From: Streptomyces sp. DH24
GTDB taxonomy: Bacteria > Actinomycetota > Actinomycetes > Streptomycetales > Streptomycetaceae
Length of the DNA: 64,000 nucleotides
Reading direction: 5' to 3'
NCBI RefSeq assembly: GCF_029813775.1
Contig: NZ_JARVKW010000020.1
Coordinates: forward strand, 1-64,000
The notes below the pieces were generated by a model that was not told the origin of the DNA, did no database searches, and saw only the letters and a list, made by a program, of their open reading frames with translations. Shown piece by piece: positions 1-7,620 of the stretch; the first letter of the stretch is position 1, and the number at the start of each line of letters is the position of its first letter. The translations under genes and the position numbers were made by a program.

Positions 1-1385
1 GCGTACGGGTGGGGGTGGGGCGGTGGGGACGAGGGCTGCTGCAGGTTGCCGCCCAGTGCGTGGGTCGTCTCGTGAGGGGAGACCCGGGGCGGTTGCGGAG
101 CGGTGGGCGGGCGGGGCGTGGCGGCCGTGGCCCGCGGGGGCGGCAGGTGGAAGCTGCCCGTGTCGGACATGGAGGGCGGCCGCGTGACCGGGGCCGGTGC
201 CTCGGGCGCCGGTGTACGGGGACCGGGCGTGTCCGGAGCGGGTGCGTCGGCAGCGGGTGTGGACGGCGGGGTGGCGGCTCGGGCGCCCGGGGTCGATGGC
301 GTGCCCTCGGACGGTTCCCGCGCGGCGGAGTCCGTGCCGCCGGGGTCCTGGCGGGGATCGCCCGCCGGTGCGGCTGCCACGGACGACGACGTGTCCGGAG
401 CGTTTTCCGGACCGCTGCCCGGCACTGCCACGCCCGGCACTGCCACGCCCGGCACCGTCCCGCCCGGCACCGTCCCGCCCGGCACCGTCACGCCTGGTGC
501 CCTGCGCTGTGGGCCGTCCGGGCCGAATCCCGGTGGGAGCGGGCCGACTTGGTCGAAGATCTCGATCAGCTCGTCGTCGGGTCCCGGCTCCGGCAGCAGC
601 TCGGCGGCCGCGGCGAGCGCCTTGCGCGCCCCCGTCGCCGTCCGGAACCGGGCCTCCGGGTCCGGCTGGAGCAGCGTGGCCACCACCTGCCACAGCGGCT
701 CCGGGATGCTCTGGGGCGCGCCCGGCGTCCCGTGCTCGGCGAAGTACTGCACGAGCGCCTTCGCGTCGGGCCTGGCGCCCTCCAGCAGATACAGGGCGAC
801 GAGGCCCACGGCGAACAGGTCGGCGGGAAAGTCAGGCTCGGAGCCCATCATCTGCTCGGGCGCGAGATAACCCGGCGTCCCCACCACGAGGTTGGTCTCC
901 GTCAGGCGCGGTTCGCCCAGCCGCATCGCGATGCCGAAGTCGGACAGCCGCAGCCGGGGCCGGGCGGTGCCGGTCGCCTCCAGCAGCACGTTGGCGGGCT
1001 TGATGTCGCGGTGCACGACGCCTTCCGCGTGCACGGCGGACAGGCCCGACAGGAGCTGGTCGAGCAGGGTGCAGACGAAGGCCGGCGGCAGGGGACCGTA
1101 GTCGCCGACCAGGTGGACCAGCGAGCCGCCGGTGACCAGGTCCATGGTGAACAGGACCTTGTCGTCGTCGGCGGCCCAACTGGCGGGGGCGAGCACGTGC
1201 GGGTGGTCGATGCGCAGCGCCTGCTCGCGGACGAACCGCAGCAGGGAGTGCGCGTCGCTCTGCTGGAGCACCTTGGCCGCCACGTACCGGCGGCGGCGGT
1301 GGTCCCAGGCGCGCCAGACGGCGCCGACGCCGCCGCGTCCGATCGGGTCGGCCAGCTCGTAGCGGCCGGCGAAGACCTCACCCAT
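1..1385 (-). CDS. Serine/threonine protein kinase, cut by the window edge
   Basis: The ATG at 1385 opens a frame that stays open to base 1, so the C-terminus is missing. The N-terminal ~270 residues are a Hanks-type kinase: glycine loop (GRGGVGAVW), VAAK lysine, HRDIKPANVL catalytic loop, DFGIAMR, and an APEQ activation-segment end. After it comes a Pro/Ala/Thr-rich linker with TVPGG-like repeats coded by 421-495. No membrane segment is visible in the part present; one may lie outside. A GGAGGAG sequence lies about 12 bases before the ATG, which is rather far, so the start is approximate. It is one of four Hanks kinases in the window. Substrates cannot be told from sequence. Confidence 0.88.
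   Translation of the reverse strand, partial: MGEVFAGRYELADPIGRGGVGAVWRAWDHRRRRYVAAKVLQQSDAHSLLRFVREQALRIDHPHVLAPASWAADDDKVLFTMDLVTGGSLVHLVGDYGPLPPAFVCTLLDQLLSGLSAVHAEGVVHRDIKPANVLLEATGTARPRLRLSDFGIAMRLGEPRLTETNLVVGTPGYLAPEQMMGSEPDFPADLFAVGLVALYLLEGARPDAKALVQYFAEHGTPGAPQSIPEPLWQVVATLLQPDPEARFRTATGARKALAAAAELLPEPGPDDELIEIFDQVGPLPPGFGPDGPQRRAPGVTVPGGTVPGGTVPGVAVPGVAVPGSGPENAPDTSSSVAAAPAGDPRQDPGGTDSAAREPSEGTPSTPGARAATPPSTPAADAPAPDTPGPRTPAPEAPAPVTRPPSMSDTGSFHLPPPRATAATPRPPTAPQPPRVSPHETTHALGGNLQQPSSPPPHPHPY
421..495. repeat. Five tandem 15-bp repeats in the kinase linker
   Basis: Five head-to-tail units of the form GGCACyGyCmCGCCy code on the minus strand for repeated pentapeptides of the type TVPGG/AVPGV. 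Repeat number in such a linker is likely to differ between strains. Confidence 0.85.
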
Positions 1386-1584
1386 GGCTGTGCGTTGCTC
1401 CTCCCCCTGCGGCTTCCCGGCTTCCCCCGATGCCCCCGGCTCCCCCCTTGCCTCCCCCGTGACGAGCGATACGACTCCCCCTCGCGCCGCCCTGCCGTGG
1501 CCCGCCGGTGAAGGGCACGCCCCCACGTGCCCTCCGACGGCCGGCGTCCCGGCTGCCGACCCCCTCGGCCGCCGGGCGGCGGGG

Positions 1585-2133
1585 TCAGCTCTGGTGCGAC
1601 TGGTAGTGCGCCACGGCGTCCGAGGTGCGGCCGGCGCCGTAGACGCGGAGGAACTCCGCCAGCTCCGGGTGGGTCGGGGAGAGGGTGTCCGCGGCGTCGA
1701 TGATGTCACCGGCGGCGGCGACCGAGCGCAGCAGCGACTGGATCTCGCGGACCACGCGCTTGACCGTGGGCGCGCCCGAACTGCTGGTCGTCTGTGTGGT
1801 GTTGCTGAGCACCGAGCCCCCCTGCGACTTCTTGATCTCCTCCATGCGCTCGGTGGCCTCGGCGGCGCTCACGTCACCGTTGGCGACCTGACCCGCCAGG
1901 TCCTGCAGCAGCTGCACCCGCTGGACCACGGCGGGATTGCCGATCTTCGCCCGCTGGCCGCTCATCAGCTGCGACAGCATCGGCGCCGACAGTCCCAGTA
2001 CCCCCGCGAGACGAGCCTGGTTGAGACCAAGATCGTCGATGAGCCTACGGAAGAGCGCCCCCAACGGCTCCCCGTACCAGTTCCGCTGCAGTTCCCGCGC
2101 TCTTGCGGTGGCTTCCTGCTGTGCGGCGTCCAT
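1585..2133 (-). CDS. XRE-like helix-turn-helix DNA-binding protein
   Basis: 182 residues. After a short N-terminal helix (MDAAQQEATARARELQ), residues ~25-65 form an HTH of the Cro/XRE kind (LNQARLAGVLGLSAPMLSQLMSGQRAKIGNP). The rest is predicted helical, with a Ser/Thr linker around residue 115 and a conserved-looking C-terminal helical domain. A GGGGAGAC ribosome site precedes the ATG. The protein lies downstream of no obvious operon and divergent from tRNA-Ala. It resembles a conserved Streptomyces regulator next to the kinase gene; its targets are unknown. Confidence 0.8.
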   Translation of the reverse strand: MDAAQQEATARARELQRNWYGEPLGALFRRLIDDLGLNQARLAGVLGLSAPMLSQLMSGQRAKIGNPAVVQRVQLLQDLAGQVANGDVSAAEATERMEEIKKSQGGSVLSNTTQTTSSSGAPTVKRVVREIQSLLRSVAAAGDIIDAADTLSPTHPELAEFLRVYGAGRTSDAVAHYQSHQS

Positions 2134-2228
2134 TGCGTCTCCCCATCGCTTCCCCTAAGACCGCGGTTCGCTGTAGCGAACCACGCGTGCATCCTACGGA
2201 GAGCGGTGGGGCATAGGGACCCCCTCAT

Positions 2229-2259
2229 TTGCGAGATCCCGGGGCCGACCCGGTACTCT
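2229..2259 (+). promoter_or_regulatory. Probable tRNA-Ala promoter
   Basis: TTGCGA (2229-2234) and TACTCT (2254-2259) are separated by 19 bases and lie about 54 bases before the tRNA, consistent with a vegetative (HrdB-type) promoter. Confidence 0.5.
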
Positions 2260-2312
2260 GGACTGCGGCGTCGACCGGTAAGAACTTCCTCCGGCCGGAC
2301 GCTTCTCTTCCG

Positions 2313-2385
2313 GGGGCCTTAGCTCAGTTGGTAGAGCGCTGTCTTTGCATGGCAGATGTCAGGGGTTCGACTCCCCTAGGCTCCA
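2313..2385 (+). tRNA. tRNA-Ala (anticodon UGC)
   Basis: Full cloverleaf: 7-bp acceptor stem GGGGCCT/AGGCTCC with one G-U pair, D-arm GCTCAGTTGGTAGAGC, anticodon stem CTGTC/GGCAG around loop TTTGCAT, and T-arm AGGGGTTCGACTCCCCT. The anticodon TGC reads GCA/GCG codons. The genomic sequence after the discriminator A is CCC, so CCA must be added after transcription. Confidence 0.97.
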
Positions 2386-2391
2386 CCCATT

Positions 2392-2434
2392 AAATGCCCC
2401 CTGACCTGCGGAAACGCTGGTCAGGGGGCATTTT
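2392..2434 (+). terminator. Intrinsic terminator of tRNA-Ala
   Basis: AAATGCCCCCTGACC pairs with GGTCAGGGGGCATTT around a 12-base loop and is followed by a short T run. It starts seven bases after the tRNA. Confidence 0.85.
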
Positions 2435-2510
2435 GCGTCCGCCTTGGCAGGCCGGGGTCCGCGTCATCTGCCGGGCCCAGCGCGCGAGTTGGGGACGGCC
2501 GCCTTCGGCG

Positions 2511-2524
2511 GTTTCACGTGAAAC
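2511..2524. other. parS: parS site (ParB binding), perfect 14-bp palindrome
   Basis: GTTTCACGTGAAAC is the consensus Streptomyces parS sequence. It lies between tRNA-Ala and the DUF5324 gene, outside coding sequence. Streptomyces chromosomes carry many such sites clustered around oriC, where ParB assembles for segregation during sporulation, so this site supports a near-origin location. Its last bases touch the foot of the hairpin at 2523-2573. Confidence 0.93.
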
Positions 2525-2573
2525 ATCGCCGTGGGGCGGGAAACCGTACGGATGTCCCGCTCCACGGCGATGT
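2523..2573 (-). terminator. Strong hairpin after the DUF5324 gene
   Basis: A 19-bp stem (ACATCGCCG...TGT, one G-U pair) with a 13-base loop begins 18 bases past the stop of the minus-strand gene. On the minus strand it runs straight into the GTTTCAC of parS. There is no long T run, as is common in Streptomyces. Confidence 0.75.
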
Positions 2574-2590
2574 TCGGAACGGCGATGCGC

Positions 2591-3295
2591 CTAGCGCTGG
2601 TCGTCGCGGTCCGCGCCCTCCTGCTCGGCCTCCTTGGCCTCCACCTCGGGGTCGAGCGCGGCTTTCGAGCCGCTGCCGTCCACCGACGTGAGCCGACCGG
2701 ACTCCGGAACCTCCGTCGCCGCGGGCGGTTCCACCAGCCAGTCCGGGTTGGCCTGCTTGTCCCACCACTTCCACGCGGCGAAGGCGCCTCCGGCCAGCAC
2801 GCCCAGCACCATCAGCGTCTTGGTCGCCCGGCCGGCCCGCGCCCGCCGCTCGTGCTTGCGGACCAGCTTCTGGATCTCCTTCGCCGAGACCTGGCCGCGC
2901 AGCGCGGCCATCGCCGCGGCACTGCGCGCGGCGGCCTCGTCCTTGACCGGCGTGGCGGCGGCCACTGCCTGTTCGATCCTCGGCCGGGAGTACACGGCGG
3001 CCTGCTGAGCCGCCTTGCGTGCACGGACGGCGGCCTCGTGGGCGGCCTGGTCGACCTTCGGCGGCACATGCGTACGGGCCTGCTCCAGTCGGGGCACGAC
3101 ATGGACGCCGTACTGGGCGCGGGCCTGTTCGGCGGCCAGCGTCACCTTGGGCGCGAGCCGTACGCGGGCTTCGTATGCGTAGTGCGCGGCCCTGTCCTTG
3201 GCCGTGTCGGCGTAGGGCGCCACCACTTCCGCGGCGTGCAGCACGCTGTCCTTCGCCGAACCGGTCGCGGCGCGCACGCTGTCGATGCGGGTCAC
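2591..3295 (-). CDS. DUF5324-like membrane-anchored helical protein
   Basis: 234 residues, Ala-rich and mostly helical. Residues ~1-150 are amphipathic helices with repeated A/K/E/R heptad-like spacing (for example DSVLHAAEVVAPYADTAKDRAAHYAYEARV). A single hydrophobic segment (TLMVLGVLAGGAFAAW) near residue 180 is followed by an acidic C-terminal tail ending EQEGADRDDQR. The layout suggests a long coiled domain tethered to the membrane. Function unknown; the family is found in Streptomyces and relatives. The gene is divergent from the cyclophilin gene. Confidence 0.8.
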   Translation of the reverse strand: MTRIDSVRAATGSAKDSVLHAAEVVAPYADTAKDRAAHYAYEARVRLAPKVTLAAEQARAQYGVHVVPRLEQARTHVPPKVDQAAHEAAVRARKAAQQAAVYSRPRIEQAVAAATPVKDEAAARSAAAMAALRGQVSAKEIQKLVRKHERRARAGRATKTLMVLGVLAGGAFAAWKWWDKQANPDWLVEPPAATEVPESGRLTSVDGSGSKAALDPEVEAKEAEQEGADRDDQR

Positions 3296-3660
3296 GGGTT
3301 CCTCCTCCTCGGTGGCGTACGGTATTTCGACTTTCCACCCTTTTACGGATCATGCCTGCCGGTGCAGTGCCGGGCATGCGAGGACGGGCATCCGGGTCAC
3401 GGACCCCGCCGGCCGGAACCGGGCGAGGCCAGGGGGCGATCGCCAGTAGATCTTGTGAAATAGCAGATGAATACGGACAACAGGAGCTCGCCGTCGACAA
3501 TGCCACGGATCGCCGGTTCCCGCGCCTGTCCCGCGACCACTCGGCCGGATTTCCGCAAGTGACACGCGGCGCACACCCCCTGGGACCCGCCCGCCGGGCG
3601 ACGAGCGGCTCGGACCGTGCGAGGATCGGGGAGTCACAGGAAGACAACGGAAGGCAGATC
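3296..3660. promoter_or_regulatory. Divergent intergenic region between DUF5324 and cyclophilin genes
   Basis: 365 bases with no convincing reading frame. It must hold the promoters of both genes. A relatively A/T-rich patch lies at about 3445-3485 (GATCTTGTGAAATAGCAGAT), but I cannot assign exact -35/-10 boxes. Confidence 0.4.
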
Positions 3661-4194
3661 GTGGCTGAGCAGCTTTACGCCACCCTGAAGACCAACCACG
3701 GCGACATCGAAGTCCGGCTCCTGCCGAACCACGCGCCCAAGACGGTGCGGAACTTCGTGGAGCTCGCCAAGGGCGAGCGGGAGTGGACGCACCCCGCCAC
3801 GGGCGAGAAGTCCACCAAGAAGCTCTACGACGGCACGGTCTTCCACCGGGTGATCAGCGGTTTCATGATTCAGGGCGGTGACCCGCTGGGCAACGGCACC
3901 GGCGGTCCCGGCTACCAGTTCGAGGACGAGTTCCACCCGGACCTGTCCTTCGACAAGCCCTACCTGCTGGCGATGGCCAACGCGGGTCCGGGCACCAACG
4001 GCTCGCAGTTCTTCGTCACCGTCGCCCCGACGACGTGGCTGAACCGCAAGCACACCATCTTCGGCGAGGTCACGGACGCGGCCAGCCAGAAGGTGGTCGA
4101 CTCCATCGCCACCGCGCAGACCAACCCGCGCACCGACCGTCCGCTCAACGACGTGGTCATCGAGTCGGTCGTGATCGAGACCCGCCAGGGCTGA
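3661..4194 (+). CDS. ppiA: Peptidyl-prolyl cis-trans isomerase (cyclophilin)
   Basis: 177 residues from GTG 3661; the longer upstream open frame has no family similarity. Cyclophilin core residues are clear: FHRVISGFMIQGGD, the central GTGGPGYQFEDE, AMANAGPGTNGSQFFVT, WLNRKHTIFGEV. There is no signal peptide, so it is probably cytoplasmic and acts in protein folding. GGAAGG about 8 bases upstream is the likely ribosome site. The same gene precedes crgA in mycobacteria, so the neighbourhood is an ancient actinobacterial arrangement. Confidence 0.95.
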   Translation: MAEQLYATLKTNHGDIEVRLLPNHAPKTVRNFVELAKGEREWTHPATGEKSTKKLYDGTVFHRVISGFMIQGGDPLGNGTGGPGYQFEDEFHPDLSFDKPYLLAMANAGPGTNGSQFFVTVAPTTWLNRKHTIFGEVTDAASQKVVDSIATAQTNPRTDRPLNDVVIESVVIETRQG

Positions 4195-4237
4195 GTCCCG
4201 GGTCCCGGGCACGCACGGCGGCCCGGAGGGAACCAAA

Positions 4238-4269
4238 CGCCCCGCTCATCCGTAAGGATGGGCGGGGCG
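4238..4269 (+). terminator. Hairpin after the cyclophilin gene
   Basis: 14-bp stem CGCCCCGCTCATCC/GGATGGGCGGGGCG with loop GTAA, followed by GTGCTTTT; 44 bases after the stop. Confidence 0.8.
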
Positions 4270-4320
4270 GTGCTTTCCCCGCGCACGAGGTTTTCCCGCG
4301 TCGACGAATGAGGGGATCCC

Positions 4321-5232
4321 ATGGACCAGGCACCAGACAGCCCGAAGGGCCCCGAGGACAACACCGGTCCGACGGATGCCCGGAGCCTGCCCAGCTGCTA
4401 CCGCCACCCCGACCGTGAGACCGGCGTCAGCTGCACCCGCTGCGACCGCCCGATCTGCCCCGACTGCATGATCGACGCGTCGGTCGGCTTCCAGTGCCCC
4501 GAGTGCGTCCGGGCGGGCTCCGGTACCGGACACGCGCCGGGCGCCTCCCGGCCCCGCACCATCGCCGGCGGCACCATCACCGCCGACCCCCGCCTGCTGA
4601 CCAAGATCCTCCTCGGGATCAACGTCGCGGTGTTCATCGCCGTGCACGCCTGGTCGGGGCTGCTGGACCACCTGCTGCTCATCGGTGCCTGGCCGCCCGC
4701 GCCGTACCTCCCCACCGAGGGAGTCGCCGAGGGCGAGTGGTACCGCATGGTGACGGCGATGTTCACGCACGAGGCCCCGTGGCATCTCGCGTTCAACATG
4801 CTCAGCCTGTGGTGGCTCGGCGGCCCGCTCGAAGCGGCCCTCGGCCGCGTCCGCTATCTCGCCCTGTACGTCGTCTCGGGACTGGCGGGCAGCGCCCTCA
4901 CCTACCTGATCGCCGCCTCGACCACGGCCTCGCTCGGCGCGTCCGGCGCGATCTTCGGGCTGTTCGGCGCGACCGCCGTGCTCATGCGGCGCCTCAACTA
5001 CGACATGCGCCCGGTGATCGCCCTGCTGGTGATCAACCTGATCATCACCTTCGGGTGGAGTCACATCGCCTGGCAGGCGCACATCGGCGGTCTGGTCGCC
5101 GGCGTCGTGATCGGTTACGCCATGGTGCACGCCCCGCGCGAGCGGCGGTCCCTGGTGCAGTTCGGCAGCTGCGCGCTGATGCTGCTGCTGGTCGCCGGGG
5201 TGGCCCTTCTGAGGACGGCGCAGCTCACCTGA
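4321..5232 (+). CDS. Rhomboid family intramembrane serine protease with N-terminal zinc-finger
   Basis: 303 residues. Residues ~20-65 hold a cysteine/histidine cluster (CYRHPDRETGVSC, CDRPICPDC, CPEC) of B-box type that should bind zinc. The rest has about six membrane segments. The catalytic serine is in GASGAIFGLFG and the catalytic histidine in HIAWQAHIGGLVAG; HEAPWHLAFNML matches the rhomboid loop-1/TM2 region. It probably cleaves single-pass membrane proteins; the substrate is unknown. ATG 4321 follows directly on the cyclophilin terminator region. Confidence 0.92.
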   Translation: MDQAPDSPKGPEDNTGPTDARSLPSCYRHPDRETGVSCTRCDRPICPDCMIDASVGFQCPECVRAGSGTGHAPGASRPRTIAGGTITADPRLLTKILLGINVAVFIAVHAWSGLLDHLLLIGAWPPAPYLPTEGVAEGEWYRMVTAMFTHEAPWHLAFNMLSLWWLGGPLEAALGRVRYLALYVVSGLAGSALTYLIAASTTASLGASGAIFGLFGATAVLMRRLNYDMRPVIALLVINLIITFGWSHIAWQAHIGGLVAGVVIGYAMVHAPRERRSLVQFGSCALMLLLVAGVALLRTAQLT

Positions 5233-5264
5233 GCGGAGCAGCGGGCCGGTGACGTGGTCACCGT

Positions 5265-5465
5265 TTATCCACAGCGGGTGGCGGATCTTGTGCACACGGT
5301 GCGGGAACACTTGTGCCCCCTGTAGCTGACGCGTGTTTCCGCAGGTCAGACAGGGGGCGAACAAGTTTTCGGTTGCCGGTAGGGCAGTCACACCGGCGTC
5401 AACCCTCGATGGGTTATCCACAGATCGTCGTTCTTTTCCCCACTGTGGAAAACAGCTGTGGATAA
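5265..5465. other. Cluster of DnaA boxes between convergent genes
   Basis: Three exact TTATCCACA sequences occur: 5265-5273 (+), 5414-5422 (+) and 5457-5465 (-). Two one-mismatch forms accompany them: TTGTGCACA at 5288-5296 and TTTTCCACA at 5444-5452 (-). The region 5233-5546 has no gene and is bounded by the 3' ends of the rhomboid and crgA genes, so the boxes do not look like ordinary promoter elements. DnaA-box clusters outside oriC that titrate DnaA are known in S. coelicolor. Confidence 0.75.
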
Positions 5466-5546
5466 CTCAGTGGGCAGCTCTTGGCAGAACGGTGTTCACG
5501 TGAAAGCCGCCGCGACTTCCCGGGCCGCTTCCACGGAGCGCAGAGG

Positions 5547-5801
5547 CTACTTCCACTGCGTGGAGACGCCGAATCCGGCGGCGATGAACCCGAAGCCCAC
5601 GACGATGTTCCAGTTGTCGAGCTTGTCGATGGGCAGCGAACCGTCGGTGACGTAGAAGACGACGATCCAGGCCAGTCCGATGAGGAACATGGCGAGCATG
5701 ACGGGCGCGACCCAGGAGCGGTTGGTCAGCTTGATGCTGGCCGCCTGCTTCGCGGGCGGCGGCGTGTAGTCGGCCTTCTTGCGGATACGTGACTTCGGCA
5801 C
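5547..5801 (-). CDS. crgA: Cell division regulator CrgA
   Basis: 84 residues from GTG 5801, preceded by GGAGAG. It begins PKSRIRKKADYTPPP, which is typical of CrgA, and has two membrane segments (WVAPVMLAMFLIGLAWIVVF and IVVGFGFIAAGFGVS). CrgA acts at the septum: in Streptomyces it limits premature Z-ring assembly in aerial hyphae, and in mycobacteria it links FtsZ with division and wall enzymes. A longer open frame upstream lacks family similarity and is not used. Confidence 0.95.
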   Translation of the reverse strand: MPKSRIRKKADYTPPPAKQAASIKLTNRSWVAPVMLAMFLIGLAWIVVFYVTDGSLPIDKLDNWNIVVGFGFIAAGFGVSTQWK

Positions 5802-5940
5802 GAGGGTCTCTCCTGTCGATGCGCTGCGTGGCCGCGCAGGTACTGGGTCGGGCTCGGGGCGGCTTGCAGGGGACTCTGAGCGCTCCCCCGGGCGTCCGTT
5901 AGCGTAGTGCTTCCGCGGCGCCGAAGGAGATAAGGGTACG

Positions 5941-6720
5941 TTGAGCAATTCTGCCGACTCCCCCGGGACGGGATCCAGCCCCGCCGTCGGCCGACGTTTC
6001 CGGCCGGTTCGCGTGCTCACGGTGGCCGTCTTCGCTCTCGCGGGGCTCATTTTCTTCACCAGTTTCAACACCGCCAAAGGCACCAATATCCGCACGGACA
6101 CGTCCTTGCTCAAGCTTTCCGACCTGATTCAGGAACGCAGCCGCAAGAACGGCGAACTGGACGAGTCCAACGCCGCTCTGCGCGACGAGATGGAGGCGCT
6201 CGCCGAACGGGACAACGGCAGCACCGCGGAGGAGGAGAAGAAACTCGCCGAGCTGGAGAAGCGCGCCGGCACGCAGGAGCTCAAGGGCGAGGCGATCTCG
6301 GTCACGCTCAACGACGCCCCGCCGGACGCCACCGCCAAGCTCCCCGGCTATCCCGAGCCGCAGCCCGACTACCTGGTCATCCACCAGCAGGACCTCCAGG
6401 CCGTGGTGAACGCGCTGTGGCAGGGCGGCGCCCAAGGCATCAAGGTCATGGACCAGCGGCTGATCTCCACCAGCGCCGTGCGCTGCGTCGGCAACACCCT
6501 GATCCTCCAGGGCCGGGTCTACTCACCGCCGTACAAGATCACGGCGGTCGGTGATCCGAAGCGGCTGAAGAAGGCGCTCTCGGCGTCCCCGGCGATCCAG
6601 AACTACATGGTCTACGTGAACGTCTACGGCCTCGGCTGGAAGGTCGAGGACGACGGCGAAGTGACCCTGCCCGGCTACTCGGGCGCGGTGGACCTGCACT
6701 ACGCCGAGCCCGTCGACTGA
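5941..6720 (+). CDS. DUF881 family membrane protein
   Basis: 259 residues from TTG 5941, preceded by AAGGAG about 11 bases upstream. An N-terminal membrane anchor (VLTVAVFALAGLIFFTSF) is followed by a coiled-coil (residues ~65-120, rich in E/R/L) and the DUF881 domain (SVTLNDAP, DYLVIHQQDLQAVVNALWQGGA, RCVGNTLILQGR). The extracellular domain is of the kind also found next to crgA in mycobacteria. The molecular role is unknown; the position suggests cell envelope growth or division. Confidence 0.88.
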   Translation: MSNSADSPGTGSSPAVGRRFRPVRVLTVAVFALAGLIFFTSFNTAKGTNIRTDTSLLKLSDLIQERSRKNGELDESNAALRDEMEALAERDNGSTAEEEKKLAELEKRAGTQELKGEAISVTLNDAPPDATAKLPGYPEPQPDYLVIHQQDLQAVVNALWQGGAQGIKVMDQRLISTSAVRCVGNTLILQGRVYSPPYKITAVGDPKRLKKALSASPAIQNYMVYVNVYGLGWKVEDDGEVTLPGYSGAVDLHYAEPVD

Positions 6721-6823
6721 GCGCACCGCTCCCTGTGGACACCGGGAAACCGGGACCGTCACGCCGTTAGTCTGGTTGCTGTACGGCGTGAGTCTGGTGC
6801 CGTGTTGCGACGGAAGGGACGGC

Positions 6824-6985
6824 ATGTACGGCTGGATCTGGCGGCATCTGCCGGGGAACGTGTGGGTGAGGGCGGTGCTCTCGCTCGTCCTGATCGTGGC
6901 CGTGGTCTACGTGCTGTTCGAGTACGTCTTCCCGTGGGCGGAGCCGCTGCTTCCCTTCAACGATGTGACGGTGGACAACCAGTGA
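6824..6985 (+). CDS. Small single-pass membrane protein
   Basis: 53 residues from ATG 6824 with GGAAGGGA as ribosome site; the frame is open from 6776 but without a better start. One membrane segment (VRAVLSLVLIVAVVYVLFEYVF) is flanked by Trp-rich ends. The stop overlaps the next start by four bases (GTGA), so it is translationally coupled to the amidotransferase gene. Small membrane proteins at this place are conserved in Streptomyces; function unknown. Confidence 0.8.
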   Translation: MYGWIWRHLPGNVWVRAVLSLVLIVAVVYVLFEYVFPWAEPLLPFNDVTVDNQ

Positions 6986-7620
6986 GCGCACGCATTCTCG
7001 TCGTCGACAACTACGACAGCTTCGTCTTCAACCTGGTCCAGTACCTGTACCAGCTGGGCGCCGAGTGCGAGGTCCTGCGCAACGACGAGGTGGCGACCGG
7101 GCACGCCCAGGACGGCTTCGACGGCGTCCTGCTGTCACCGGGACCCGGCGCTCCCGAGCAGGCCGGCGTCTGCGTCGACATGGTGCGGCACTGCGCGGCG
7201 ACCGGCGTGCCCGTCTTCGGCGTCTGCCTCGGCATGCAGTCGATGCAGGTGGCGTACGGCGGGGTGGTGGACCGCGCGCCGGAACTGCTGCACGGCAAGA
7301 CCTCGCTCGTCGAGCACCAGGGCCGGGGCGTCTTCGCGGGCCTGCCCTCGCCCTTCACGGCGACGCGCTACCACTCCCTGGCCGCCGAACCGGCGACGGT
7401 CCCGGCCGAGCTGGAGGTCACGGCGCGCACGCGGGACGGCATCGTGATGGGCCTGCGCCACCGCGAACTGCCCGTCGAGGGCGTGCAGTTCCACCCGGAG
7501 TCGGTGCTGACCGAGCACGGGCACCGGATGCTGGCCAACTGGCTGGTGGAGTGCGGGGACCAGGGCGCGGTGGCGAGGTCGGCGGGGCTCGCCCCGGTGG
7601 TGGGCAGGGCCACGGCGTGA
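6982..7620 (+). CDS. pabA: Class I glutamine amidotransferase, PabA/TrpG type
   Basis: 212 residues. It starts ILVVDNYDSFVFNLVQYL, has the oxyanion and nucleophile region VFGVCLGMQ (catalytic Cys), and the His/Glu pair in VQFHPES. It should release ammonia from glutamine for an anthranilate or aminodeoxychorismate synthase, so it feeds tryptophan or folate synthesis. No partner synthase component is nearby. The GTG start overlaps the previous stop and the gene overlaps the sortase gene by four bases, so four genes are probably cotranscribed. TrpG and PabA cannot be separated by sequence alone. Confidence 0.9.
   Translation: MSARILVVDNYDSFVFNLVQYLYQLGAECEVLRNDEVATGHAQDGFDGVLLSPGPGAPEQAGVCVDMVRHCAATGVPVFGVCLGMQSMQVAYGGVVDRAPELLHGKTSLVEHQGRGVFAGLPSPFTATRYHSLAAEPATVPAELEVTARTRDGIVMGLRHRELPVEGVQFHPESVLTEHGHRMLANWLVECGDQGAVARSAGLAPVVGRATA

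Noticed and set aside
9..1511. 500-codon plus-strand frame with His/Ala/Arg repeats at the window start
   Set aside because: Complement of the kinase gene and its linker repeats; no family signature.
5547..6113. 188-residue version of CrgA
   Set aside because: The extra N-terminal part is antisense to the DUF881 gene; CrgA starts at PKSRIRKK with a ribosome site before GTG 5801.
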